From NCBI GenBank assembly GCA_022767125.1, contig JALEPZ010000074.1, forward strand, positions 1 through 52,660: a stretch of 52,660 bases of DNA. The letters run 5' to 3'. How positions within the stretch are numbered: the stretch's first letter is position 1; every line of letters starts with the position of its first letter. Position numbers and translations under genes: made by a program. This DNA is from Phocaeicola plebeius (GTDB taxonomy: Bacteria; Bacteroidota; Bacteroidia; Bacteroidales; Bacteroidaceae). Below are positions 15,728-23,844 of the stretch, piece after piece. The notes under the pieces are model-generated. The model saw only the letters and a list, made by a program, of their open reading frames with translations. It was not told the DNA's origin and ran no database searches.

Positions 15728-16375
15728 ATGCCACTGTTCAGACTTTGGAAAGAAGATGCCGCCACGTTCGGTATCTGGCAGGTCACCGAAAGCAACCTGC
15801 AGTTGCGGAGGTGCCTGATCGCTTCCTTGCCCTACGACGAGGAACTGTCGCACCTGCGGGCCGCTTGCCGACAGACGGAGTACCTGGCGGTGCGTGTCCT
15901 CTTGCGGGCCCTGCTGGGCGAGGAGAAACAGATAGGCCATCTGGATTCGGGAAAGCCCTATCTCTGCGATGGCAGTTGGCGCATCAGCATTTCGCATACC
16001 AAGGGGTATGTGGCTGTTGCCCTCCATCCTGCGGCCGAGGTAGGGATTGACATCGAGCAGGTCCACGAGCGGGTACGCGGCGTGGCAACCCACTTTGTAC
16101 GTTCCGACGAATTACCCGGCTTTTCCTGCCTGTCTCCCTCCGACCAGCTGTACGCGCTGTTGCTCCATTGGTCGGCCAAGGAGACGATTTTCAAGGTGCT
16201 GGGATGCAGCAACGTGGATTTCCGGGAGCATCTTCGCATTTTTCCGTTTGCCCTTGCTACAGAAGGAAGCTTCCAGGCCCAGGAATACCGTACTCTTTCC
16301 CAGCAGCAGTTCACGGTGTCCTATCTTCTTCATCCTCATTTCGTCTGTACCACGACCCTGGCGATTGCCCGATGA
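15728..16375 (+). CDS. 4'-phosphopantetheinyl transferase, 215 aa
   Basis: Two family motifs are clear: EVGIDIEQV (the metal-binding GIDIE) and LLHWSAKETIFKVLG (W-x-x-KE-x-x-x-K). Upstream, SGKPYLCDGSWRISISHTKGYVAVAL matches the substrate and CoA-binding region. The enzyme transfers phosphopantetheine from CoA to a carrier-protein serine in the cytoplasm. The size suggests the Sfp-like group rather than the short AcpS type. Which carrier it serves cannot be read here. It starts 19 bases after gldE and ends the mutY-ssb-gldE cluster. Confidence 0.88.
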   Translation: MPLFRLWKEDAATFGIWQVTESNLQLRRCLIASLPYDEELSHLRAACRQTEYLAVRVLLRALLGEEKQIGHLDSGKPYLCDGSWRISISHTKGYVAVALHPAAEVGIDIEQVHERVRGVATHFVRSDELPGFSCLSPSDQLYALLLHWSAKETIFKVLGCSNVDFREHLRIFPFALATEGSFQAQEYRTLSQQQFTVSYLLHPHFVCTTTLAIAR

Positions 16376-16390
16376 TAATACGGGGAAATA

Positions 16391-16422
16391 TTTGTGATTT
16401 TGACAATAATTCATTACTTTCG
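16391..16422 (+). promoter_or_regulatory. Promoter of the binding-protein/phosphatase operon
   Basis: TTTG (16391-16394) lies 20 nt from TACTTTCG (16415-16422), one base off TAnnTTTG. The ATG follows at 16448. This gives the pair its own promoter, separate from the mutY cluster. Confidence 0.55.
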
Positions 16423-16447
16423 GAGCGCGAAAACCAATCTGTTTTGT

Positions 16448-17437
16448 ATGAAGCTGTATCTATTGATTCTTTGGGGGATACTGGCCCATGGCTTGCTGGT
16501 TGCCCAGCGTATTGTCTTTACGCCTCAATGGTTGCCCCAGGCCCAGTTTGCCGGCTACTATGTAGCGCAGGAAAAGGGATTCTATACTGAGGAGGGACTG
16601 GAGGTGGAATTCAGCCATCCGTCGGCCTCCTATTCTGCCTTCAACCGCATGGTCGACGGCAACAGTCACATTGTGACCCTGCAGCTGCTTCAGGCCATGG
16701 AAGCAATCGACCGCGGCTTTCCGTTGGTCAATATTCTGCAGACCTCGCAGCATAACAGCCTGCTCATCGTACCGCGCAACGATAGCATCTGTACGTTGGA
16801 CGACCTGCGCCGCAAGCGGGTAGGCATCTGGAAGGTGGGGTTCGGCGAACCCGCCTTGATATTGGACAGACAAATGGGGTTGGACATCGAGTGGATTCAG
16901 TATTTACAAGGCATTAACCTCCTGGTATCGGGAGCTGTCGATGCCACTCTTGCCATGCGCTACAACGAATATTGGCTCATTATGGCTTCCGGCATCCAGC
17001 CCCGGCAAGTGTTTGCCGTGGCCGATTACGGTCTGGACATACCGGAAGACGGACTGTATGTTTTGCAAAACTTTTATAAGGCCCATCCGGAACAGGTAAG
17101 GGCCTTTGCACGTGCCTCCCGCAGAGGATGGGAATGGACGATGGAGCATCCGGAGGAAGCCCTGAAGATTGTCCTGAAAGTGATGAAGCAGGCCAAAGTG
17201 CCCGTCAATGTCCATCACCAGCGATGGATGCTGCAGGAAGTCCTCAAGCTGGCCGGCGACAGAAAAGTGGACCCCGTCAGCACCCGTCAGTTGAAGACAG
17301 AAATCACGTTCCAGGGAAAGGCCAGTTTCCGGCTGAAGCCGGAACAGTTGGAATTGGCCAATGACATTCTTGTCAAGGAAGGGCTGATTCAGACACCGGT
17401 CGATTATCACCAATTTTGGAAAGGAGAAGAAAAATGA
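16448..17437 (+). CDS. NMT1/THI5-like periplasmic binding protein, 329 aa
   Basis: After the signal peptide MKLYLLILWGILAHGLLVAQ, the mature protein opens RIVFTPQWLPQAQFAGYYVA and EKGFYTEEGLEVEF, the signature of NMT1/THI5-like solute-binding proteins (type II periplasmic fold). There is no lipobox cysteine, so it is probably a free periplasmic protein. No ABC permease or ATPase gene lies in the surrounding sequence. Instead its stop overlaps the start of a membrane SpoIIE phosphatase gene (ATGA). A sensory role, delivering ligand state to the phosphatase, is therefore more attractive than transport, but this is inference. The ligand is unknown; pyrimidine-like or sulfonate-like compounds are usual for the family. 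Confidence 0.85.
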   Translation: MKLYLLILWGILAHGLLVAQRIVFTPQWLPQAQFAGYYVAQEKGFYTEEGLEVEFSHPSASYSAFNRMVDGNSHIVTLQLLQAMEAIDRGFPLVNILQTSQHNSLLIVPRNDSICTLDDLRRKRVGIWKVGFGEPALILDRQMGLDIEWIQYLQGINLLVSGAVDATLAMRYNEYWLIMASGIQPRQVFAVADYGLDIPEDGLYVLQNFYKAHPEQVRAFARASRRGWEWTMEHPEEALKIVLKVMKQAKVPVNVHHQRWMLQEVLKLAGDRKVDPVSTRQLKTEITFQGKASFRLKPEQLELANDILVKEGLIQTPVDYHQFWKGEEK

Positions 17438-19383
17438 AAATGCTATCGGTGCCCCAATTCTCTCATTCGTTTCCCGCCCGTCTGAGTTGCTGGCTGATTA
17501 CGATGACATCGGCCGTGTTCATCATCGCTTTTATTGCCTATTACCAGTCAGCCCGTACCCAGGTGAGGAACGAAGCGGTCAGCCATGCCGAATCTGCTTT
17601 GGAAACGACCATCCTACGGATCGAGCAGGTATTGGAGACGGTAGAGGTGGCCGTGAACAATATGGCCTGGAATGTGGAGGAGACCCTCGCCACGCCCGAT
17701 TCCCTCTACTGCCTGACGGCCCGTATGCTCGAAAACAATCCCTATATCGTGGGCTCTGCCATTGCCTTCGAACCGTGTTTCTTCCCCGAGAAAGGCGTCC
17801 GGTTTGCCCCCTACTCCTGCTACGAAGGGGATTCCATCCAGTCCTTCCAGTTGGGAACGGAGGACTATGAGTACCATTATTGCGACTGGTACCAGATTCC
17901 GAAACTCCTGAATCGGGCCTATTGGAGCGAGCCGTATTTTGACGATGGCGGCGGCGACATCATTATGTGTACTTATTCCAAGCCGTTGTACGACAAAGCC
18001 GGGAAGATGTATGCCATTTTCACAGCAGATATCTCGTTGGAGTGGTTTACCCGCCTTGTCAACAGCATCAAGGCCTATCCCAGGTCATACAACATCATGG
18101 TGGGGAGGGGCGGATCCTACCTGGTGCACTATCTTCCCGAACGCATCTTGAATGAGACGGTCTTTTCGGCCACCCTCGATATGGAAGACCAGACGGTGGC
18201 CGATATCGGCCGCGCCATGATTAACCAGGAGAAGGGCATGGCCCTGTTGCAGAACGATGACACGTTGAGCTATACCTTTTATGCACCGATTGAGCGTACC
18301 GGCTGGTCGGTAGGCATCATTTGTCCGCAAGACGAAATCTTTGCCGGATTGGAGGAGATGAAAGTCAAGGTCGTCATCATCTTTATTGTGGGAATCATTG
18401 TCATGCTTACCTGCTGTTACCGCATAGTGCGCAGGCAGACCTCCCCGTTGATGGAGTTTGCCGCCACGGCGCAGAAGATTGCGGCGGGCAACTTCCAGAC
18501 CACTCTGCCTGATATTCGGAGCAAGGACGAAATGAAGATGCTGCGCGATTCCATCGACTTCATGCAACAGTCGCTGGTCACCTATACGGAAGAGCTGAAA
18601 GAGACCACCGCCAGTAAGGAACGCATCGAAAGCGAGCTGCGAATTGCCCGGGATATCCAGATGGGCATGATTCCGAAAATCTTCCCGCCTTTCCCCGACC
18701 GGGAGGATGTTGACCTGTATGCCTGCCTGCTCCCGGCCAAGGAAGTAGGCGGCGACCTGTATGATTTCTTTATCGATAATGAGAAACTCTACTTCACGGT
18801 GGGCGACGTATCGGGTAAGGGCGTGCCTGCCTCGCTGCTGATGGCAGTGACCCGTAGCCTCTTCCGCAACATTGCCACCCATCTGGAAAGTCCTGATGCG
18901 ATTGTCCGTTCGCTGAACGACTCCATTGCCGAGAGCAACGAAGCCAGTATGTTCGTCACCCTTTTCCTGGGCATCATCGACCTGAAGACCGGCAAAATGG
19001 AATACTGTAATGCCGGACACAATGCCCCCGTGCTGCATCATCGGGGAGCCGGTACGTTCTTGCGCACCCTTCCCAACCTCCCGCTGGGATTGTTCGCAGG
19101 CTTTGACTACAAGAAGCAGGAACTGCAGTTGGAACCAGATACCCAACTGTTTGCCTATTCCGACGGCGTGACCGAAGCGGAGAGCAGGGCTCAGGAACTT
19201 TTCTCCGACGAACGTTTGCTGAGCATTTTCTCAGAACCGAAGCCCGAAAAGACACCCCGGGAAAAGGTGTTGGAAATTCTGGACTACGTACATCAACATG
19301 CCGAAGGTGCCGAACAGAGTGACGACATTACCCTGGTCTGTGTACACTACCGACCTGCTGCGCCCCACGAAGCTTGTTCATGA
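17434..19383 (+). CDS. Membrane sensor phosphatase: Cache-HAMP-SpoIIE/PP2C, 649 aa
   Basis: Two membrane helices (about 17-37 and 311-333) enclose a periplasmic sensor of roughly 270 residues with the helical start and WS.PYFD/GDIIMCTYSKPLYD pattern of dCache domains. A HAMP linker (about 335-390, with AAGNFQTTLPDI) is followed by a coiled stretch and a PP2C/SpoIIE domain from about 402: ARDIQMGMIPK, KEVGGDLYDFF and GDVSGKGVPASLLMA provide the metal-binding aspartates. Such proteins dephosphorylate anti-anti-sigma (STAS) partners or other phosphoproteins. No STAS or RsbW-like gene is adjacent. The ATG at 17434 follows AAAGGAGA and overlaps the preceding stop, so the two genes are translationally coupled. 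Confidence 0.88.
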   Translation: MKMLSVPQFSHSFPARLSCWLITMTSAVFIIAFIAYYQSARTQVRNEAVSHAESALETTILRIEQVLETVEVAVNNMAWNVEETLATPDSLYCLTARMLENNPYIVGSAIAFEPCFFPEKGVRFAPYSCYEGDSIQSFQLGTEDYEYHYCDWYQIPKLLNRAYWSEPYFDDGGGDIIMCTYSKPLYDKAGKMYAIFTADISLEWFTRLVNSIKAYPRSYNIMVGRGGSYLVHYLPERILNETVFSATLDMEDQTVADIGRAMINQEKGMALLQNDDTLSYTFYAPIERTGWSVGIICPQDEIFAGLEEMKVKVVIIFIVGIIVMLTCCYRIVRRQTSPLMEFAATAQKIAAGNFQTTLPDIRSKDEMKMLRDSIDFMQQSLVTYTEELKETTASKERIESELRIARDIQMGMIPKIFPPFPDREDVDLYACLLPAKEVGGDLYDFFIDNEKLYFTVGDVSGKGVPASLLMAVTRSLFRNIATHLESPDAIVRSLNDSIAESNEASMFVTLFLGIIDLKTGKMEYCNAGHNAPVLHHRGAGTFLRTLPNLPLGLFAGFDYKKQELQLEPDTQLFAYSDGVTEAESRAQELFSDERLLSIFSEPKPEKTPREKVLEILDYVHQHAEGAEQSDDITLVCVHYRPAAPHEACS

Positions 19384-19441
19384 TTTTGCAATATGACATT
19401 ATTATGTTGGGCAGAGTCTTTCAGTAGCAACAAAACCAAGA

Positions 19442-19489
19442 CGCAAAGGTCACAAAGTTTTAGTTCAAACACAAAGGTCACAAAGTTTT
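19442..19489 (+). repeat. Direct repeat of a 20-base unit
   Basis: CGCAAAGGTCACAAAGTTTT (19442-19461) recurs as the same 20 bases with one substitution at 19470-19489. The two units are 28 bases apart start to start. They lie between the phosphatase stop and repeat copy B. No function is evident. Confidence 0.7.
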
Positions 19490-19494
19490 TTTAT

Positions 19495-19614
19495 TGTCAT
19501 GCTGAACGTAGTGAAGCATCTGTAATGGGTTAGTGTATGTATTCAGATTTCTCACTCCGTTCGAAATGACAAGTGGAAAAGGAAGGCAGCAAATAATTTT
19601 CGGACGGCCTGGGG
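19495..19614 (+). repeat. Palindromic intergenic repeat, copy B (left end missing)
   Basis: The copy begins at the inner block TGTCATGCTGAACGTAGTGA and ends CGGACGGCCTGGGG. The outer left end found in copies A, C and E is absent, and the middle has diverged. Orientation is the same as copy C downstream. Confidence 0.75.
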
Positions 19615-19818
19615 AGAAAAATCAGTTGCGCAATTTTCGTCAATAGACATCTGCATATGGGTGATGTGTTAGAGTCTGTTCTTTTTTAGCATTATCTGCG
19701 CCAGTATCTTTGGCATCGCTCCGCAGCCTGCCGAAGCGGTGTTTCTCGTCCTGTCGGAGCTAAGAAAGTCTATTATCAAATTTTACCCTCATCCTGCCAT
19801 TATTACGCAAATTCTACG
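19615..19818. other. Intergenic stretch without a recognised gene
   Basis: About 200 bases between repeat copy B and the glycosyltransferase promoter. It is lower in GC than its surroundings at its ends, and I find no open frame of note, RNA gene or convincing terminator. Confidence 0.5.
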
Positions 19819-19826
19819 TACATTTG
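19819..19826 (+). promoter_or_regulatory. -7 box of the glycosyltransferase gene
   Basis: TACATTTG matches TAnnTTTG, 34 bases before the ATG at 19860. Confidence 0.6.
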
Positions 19827-19859
19827 TACCTAAAACGGAAATAATGTGTACTATTTGAG

Positions 19860-20789
19860 ATGATGAAACATGCTTATTTGATCATTGCCCATCATGAATG
19901 GCGGGTGCTGGAAACCTTATTGACGATGTTGGATGATGCAAGGAATGATGTCTATTTACATGTTGATAAGCGAGCAGGTGAGTTGAGGAAACAGGTGGAA
20001 CACTATAGCATGAAGTCTGCCGGGTTATATGTCCTGCCCCATCCGATGAAAGTCCGCTGGGGAAATTTCAGTCAGGTAGAGGTAGAGTTCCGCTTGTTCA
20101 GAGAGGCTCTTCTGCATGGTCCTTATAGGTATTATCATTTGCTGTCGGGGGTGGATCTCCCCATCAAGAGCCAGGACTATATTCATGCTTTTTTCGAGCA
20201 GCATAGGGGAAAGGAATTTGTAGGGTTCTTTCACGGAGCCGTGCATGAGGCGGACATACGGAAGAAAATGGCTTATTTCTATATCTTGAACGACCAGAAG
20301 AAACAGAAGGATGGATGGGGGCATGGGGTGCTGTCCCTCTTCCGCAATGTGTTTATGGGCTGTCAGAAAATCCTGTGGGTGCGACGCCCGGTAAGGTTCG
20401 ACTGCAAGAAGGGCAGTAATTGGGTCAGCATCACACAAGAATTCTGTGAATATCTGGTGAGGCAGTGTGATGCGGACATGGTTCGCCGGTTCCGCTATAC
20501 CTTGTGTCCCGATGAGCTTTTCCTTCATACAGTCATCTGGAATTCTCCGTTCCGCTGCCGGATTTATGACATGGATGATATGCAGAGAGGATCGATGAGA
20601 AAGATTGATTGGGACAGAGGGAATCCCTATACGTGGGAGGAAAAGGACCTGGCCGAATTGTTGCAATCCGACTTGTTGTTTGCTCGTAAATTCTCGTCTC
20701 GGGATTTGTCGGTGGTCAACAGAATACGGGAAGCGGTCGGCGGGAGCTTGTCCGAAAACCTTGGGGCGCCTATCCAACTGTCATGCTGA
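19860..20789 (+). CDS. GT14-like (core-2/I-branching type) glycosyltransferase, 309 aa
   Basis: The start MMKHAYLIIAHHEW, then DVYLHVDKRA, then YYHLLSGVDLPIKSQDYI and later CPDELFLHTVIWN follow the core-2/I-branching beta-1,6-N-acetylglucosaminyltransferase family. Bacterial members add sugars to capsule, exopolysaccharide or protein glycans, usually in the cytoplasm. There is no signal peptide. The gene is poorer in GC than its neighbours and stands alone between two copies of the palindromic repeat, which suggests acquisition. The last residues (GGSLSENLGAPIQLSC) are encoded by repeat copy C, whose TGA supplies the stop. The original C terminus has probably been replaced. Acceptor and donor sugars are unknown. 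Confidence 0.85.
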   Translation: MMKHAYLIIAHHEWRVLETLLTMLDDARNDVYLHVDKRAGELRKQVEHYSMKSAGLYVLPHPMKVRWGNFSQVEVEFRLFREALLHGPYRYYHLLSGVDLPIKSQDYIHAFFEQHRGKEFVGFFHGAVHEADIRKKMAYFYILNDQKKQKDGWGHGVLSLFRNVFMGCQKILWVRRPVRFDCKKGSNWVSITQEFCEYLVRQCDADMVRRFRYTLCPDELFLHTVIWNSPFRCRIYDMDDMQRGSMRKIDWDRGNPYTWEEKDLAELLQSDLLFARKFSSRDLSVVNRIREAVGGSLSENLGAPIQLSC

Positions 20790-20932
20790 ACGTAGTGAAG
20801 CATCTGAATACATCCACTTGCGCTAACAGATTTCTCACTCCGTTCGAAATGACAGGGAAAGAAGAGATTTCTCACTCCGTTCGAAATGACAGGGGAAAAG
20901 GAAAGCGGGAGACAATTCTCGGACAGTCTGGC
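20742..20932 (+). repeat. Palindromic intergenic repeat, copy C
   Basis: Starts GGGAGCTTGTCCGAAAACC, contains TGTCATGCTGAACGTAGTGA and a duplicated right block (TTCTCACTCCGTTCGAAATG twice), and ends CTCGGACAGTCTGG. The first 48 bases are translated as the tail of the glycosyltransferase. It lies between convergent genes and may terminate both. Confidence 0.85.
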
Positions 20933-20946
20933 GAGATAGACGCTGC

Positions 20947-22716
20947 TCATACAATCTCCAACGTAAAGACGAACTCCAGTCCGCCTTTCGGGTAGTTTTT
21001 GGCGAAGATGGTGCCTCCATGGAAGAGGACGGCATTCTTCACGATGGCCAGTCCCAGTCCCGTACCTCCCAACTTCCGCGAGCGTCCCTTGTCTACCCGA
21101 TAGAACCGTTCGAACAGGCGGGTCAGGTGTTCTTCGGCTACTCCTACACCGGTGTCGGCAAAGCTGAAGTAGTAATAATGCTCGTCTTGACGAAAACAGT
21201 TGATGATAATCTGGATGTCGCTCCCTGCATAGGCAATGGCATTGTCTGTCAGGTTACGGAAAATGGAGTAAATCAGCGAATTGTTTCCTTTGAGCATCAA
21301 CTGTTTGGGCAACAGGTTGATTACCTGGATATGCTTTTCTTCCAGGCTCAGTTGCACCTCGTTCAGGATATTCGCTACGACGTTGCTCACATCCACCGGT
21401 TCCCGTTCCATCAGGTCGGGGGCCTCGTCCAGCCGGGTCAGCATCGAGATGTCGCGCAGCAAGAAGGTCAGGCGGTTGCTTTGGGCAAAGCTCCGCTGCA
21501 GAAATGTCCGCTGGGTGGCGGCAGGCATGTTCGGATTGTTGAGGATGGTCTCCAGGTATCCTTGGATGCTGCTCACGGGGGTCTTCAGTTCGTGGGCAAT
21601 GTTCTGCGTCAGCTGGCGTTTCAGCCGTGCCTGTTCCTCCTCTTGCGTAATGTCGTTGATGGAGATTTCGAACGAAAAGTCCAGAAACAGGATGCACTCT
21701 ACGGCAAAGATCCGGGCATTCTTCGCAATGTGAAGTCCGAGGCGCTTTTCCTCTTTCAGATAATGGTCTGCATTGCGGTTGAGGAAATCCGTGATGTCTG
21801 CCAGCTCCGGAATGTCGAACACCTCTTCTGTGGAGCTCAGGTGACGGTCGGAGATGATGTTGGCATATTGCGTGAAGAGGTTGTTGACCAGTATTTCCTT
21901 TCGTTCGCGCGTGAAGACGCCCAGCCCTTCGTGCGAGGTCTGCAGGTGGGCAATGAGTTTCTCGCGTTCGATGGAGAGGGCCTCTTTGGCCCGGTGGAGC
22001 CGTTGGTAGATCTTGACAATATGTTGCGAGATTTCCCCCAGTTCATTGTTCGGAAACGTCTGCTCCATGTCGATGGGGGCGTTGCGGTCGGCTTTCTGGG
22101 CAAATTCCCGGAGCTTGGTGATGCTCTTGCCCAGTTTCTGCGTAAACTGGTAGAAGAAGATGGCCAGCACCAGGCTGATGGCCGCCGTGAACCAAAGGTA
22201 GGTGGAGTCGGCCTTCAGGTGTTCGTTCAGGTTGAGGCTGTAGGGAAGAGCCGAGCGGATGATGATGCGCTGCTGGGGGTAGTACCGCGCCGAGTAGAAA
22301 TATTCCTGTCCATTCTTGCTTTCCGAGTGGCGGCTGATGGCATAGCCGCTGCCGTAAATCAGGGCATCCTGTACTTCCTTGCGCGATGCGTGGTTGCCGA
22401 ACCGGCTGAGGTCGGGTTCGGTATTGTCGAATACCACTTTCCCTTCGGGCGTGATAAGGGTTACGCGCAGGTCGGGGATGACATGGGCATGTACGTATTG
22501 CCGCAAAGATTCGGCCGAGACACCGTGCGAAGTCACGAAGTCATACAGCTGCGCATTGTAGTTCTGCAGCTGGATGTTCAATACGTCGCTTTTGTACACC
22601 TTCTCCCGCTGGTACTGGAACAGAACGAAGCAGGTAGAGAATGCGATAAAGAGGACGATGACAGAGAGGAAGAGCCGTTTCCCGAACGGCAGCATCCTGA
22701 TGGACAGTCTTTCCAT
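20947..22716 (-). CDS. PhoR-like sensor histidine kinase, 589 aa
   Basis: Membrane helices at about 14-34 and 174-191 enclose a periplasmic sensor of about 140 residues. A HAMP-like linker and a PAS-like stretch lead to the HisKA domain with phospho-acceptor His375 in QNIAHELKTPVSS. The ATPase domain shows the N box (FRNLTDNAIAYAG), FADTGVGV and GTGLGLAIVKN. It autophosphorylates and passes phosphate to the regulator encoded 12 bases upstream on the same strand. Order regulator then kinase, as in PhoPR systems. No phosphate-transport genes are nearby, so the stimulus is open. The stop lies just beyond repeat copy C. Confidence 0.93.
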   Translation of the reverse strand: MERLSIRMLPFGKRLFLSVIVLFIAFSTCFVLFQYQREKVYKSDVLNIQLQNYNAQLYDFVTSHGVSAESLRQYVHAHVIPDLRVTLITPEGKVVFDNTEPDLSRFGNHASRKEVQDALIYGSGYAISRHSESKNGQEYFYSARYYPQQRIIIRSALPYSLNLNEHLKADSTYLWFTAAISLVLAIFFYQFTQKLGKSITKLREFAQKADRNAPIDMEQTFPNNELGEISQHIVKIYQRLHRAKEALSIEREKLIAHLQTSHEGLGVFTRERKEILVNNLFTQYANIISDRHLSSTEEVFDIPELADITDFLNRNADHYLKEEKRLGLHIAKNARIFAVECILFLDFSFEISINDITQEEEQARLKRQLTQNIAHELKTPVSSIQGYLETILNNPNMPAATQRTFLQRSFAQSNRLTFLLRDISMLTRLDEAPDLMEREPVDVSNVVANILNEVQLSLEEKHIQVINLLPKQLMLKGNNSLIYSIFRNLTDNAIAYAGSDIQIIINCFRQDEHYYYFSFADTGVGVAEEHLTRLFERFYRVDKGRSRKLGGTGLGLAIVKNAVLFHGGTIFAKNYPKGGLEFVFTLEIV

Positions 22717-22728
22717 GTTGTTTGTTGC

Positions 22729-23418
22729 TTATTCTCCTTCAAAACAATAGCCGTAGCCCAGGCGGGTGACAATCTGTTTGCCGTAGGTGCCCATTTTCTT
22801 GCGCAGGCGGGTGATATTGACGTCGATGGTGCGGTCAAGCACATACACTTCATCGTTCCACACCCGGTTCAGGATGTCCTCGCGCGAAAACACCCGTCCG
22901 GGATGCTGCAACAGCAGGGCCAGGATTTCGAACTCCTTCTTTGTGAGGGACGTTTCCTCTCCGTCGATGGTCACTTTCTTCTGGGGCAGGTTCAGGGTCA
23001 GCCCTCTGTATTGTAGCACATCTTCGGTGAGCGACTGTACGGTAGATGTGCGTCGCAGCACCGCCCGTACCCGTGCACTGACTTCTTTCAGCGAGAAGGG
23101 TTTCGAGATATAGTCGTCGGCTCCGAGATTGAATCCCGTCAGCGTGTCGTTTTCCGTGTCTTTGGCGGTGATGAAGATAATGGGGATCTGTGCCGTATCG
23201 GGATTCTTCTTCAGCAGGCTGGCCATTTTGAAGCCCGATATTTCTCCCATCATCACGTCGAGCAGCAACAGCCGGTAGTGGGTCAGGTTCAGCTTCAGGG
23301 CTTCTTCTGCCGAGTTGGCCGTATCTACGGTGTAACCCTCCATTTCGAGGTTGTATTTCAGAATTTCGCAGAGGTCTTCTTCATCGTCCACTACGAGGAT
23401 AGGGTAGTCATTCATCAT
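22729..23418 (-). CDS. OmpR/PhoB-family response regulator, 229 aa
   Basis: The receiver domain has the acidic pocket DDEED (about 11-15), phospho-acceptor Asp54 in LLLLDVMMGE, the Thr in IIFITAKD and Lys in DYISKPFS. A C-terminal winged helix follows (LTKKEFEILALLLQHPGRV, then VYVLDRTIDVNITRLRKKMG). It should bind DNA as a dimer when phosphorylated by the adjacent kinase. Two ATGs are in tandem (MMNDYP); AAGGAGA stands before them. The promoter at 23443-23474 is close to ideal. Confidence 0.95.
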   Translation of the reverse strand: MMNDYPILVVDDEEDLCEILKYNLEMEGYTVDTANSAEEALKLNLTHYRLLLLDVMMGEISGFKMASLLKKNPDTAQIPIIFITAKDTENDTLTGFNLGADDYISKPFSLKEVSARVRAVLRRTSTVQSLTEDVLQYRGLTLNLPQKKVTIDGEETSLTKKEFEILALLLQHPGRVFSREDILNRVWNDEVYVLDRTIDVNITRLRKKMGTYGKQIVTRLGYGYCFEGE

Positions 23419-23442
23419 TCAGTCTCCTTTTTTTTGTTGCTA

Positions 23443-23474
23443 CAAAGCTATGTTATTTTCAATTTGTGTGCAAA
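23443..23474 (-). promoter_or_regulatory. Promoter of the two-component operon
   Basis: On the minus strand TTTG (23471-23474) and TAGCTTTG (23443-23450) are 20 nt apart, matching both Bacteroidetes elements. Confidence 0.8.
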
Positions 23475-23555
23475 AATGCGGCGAAAATATTTCGAAGCGA
23501 TGAAACAGATGTTACGATTGGGTTACAGAGGTACAAATCTATAGGCGCATCCCTC

Positions 23556-23750
23556 CTCCAGACTGTCCGAGGATTGTTTTCCGCTCTCCTTTTTCCCTGT
23601 CATTTCGGAGAAGTGAGAAGTCTCTTCTCTCCCTTGTCATTTCGAACGAAGTGAGAAATCTGTTAGCACCAAGTGGATGTATTCAGATGCTTCACTCCGT
23701 TCAGCATGACAGTTGGATAGGTGGCCCAAGGTTTTCGGACAGGCTCCCCC
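23556..23750 (-). repeat. Palindromic intergenic repeat, copy D (reverse)
   Basis: The copy reads in the opposite sense to A, B, C and E: it begins with the complement of the right tip (CCAGACTGTCCGAGGATTG) and ends with the complement of the left tip (TTCGGACAGGCTCCCCC). The right block is duplicated with divergence. It sits between the divergent two-component and asparaginase promoters. Confidence 0.85.
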
Positions 23751-23807
23751 ACGACGGATGAACGTAAATAATTGCGGCGACGGACGTGGGTTTCAGCCGA
23801 AAATCGT

Positions 23808-23815
23808 TAACTTTG
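23808..23815 (+). promoter_or_regulatory. -7 box of the asparaginase operon
   Basis: TAACTTTG matches TAnnTTTG. A start near 23822 makes ATG 23845 the first usable start codon. Confidence 0.65.
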
Positions 23816-23844
23816 TGGCGGATTTGCAAAAACAAGGAATACGC

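Noticed and set aside
21019..23016. 665-codon open frame on the plus strand
   Set aside because: Antisense to the histidine kinase and regulator, whose domains are unmistakable.
23713..23844. N-terminal extension of asparaginase
   Set aside because: It begins in repeat copy D and lies upstream of the -7 box.
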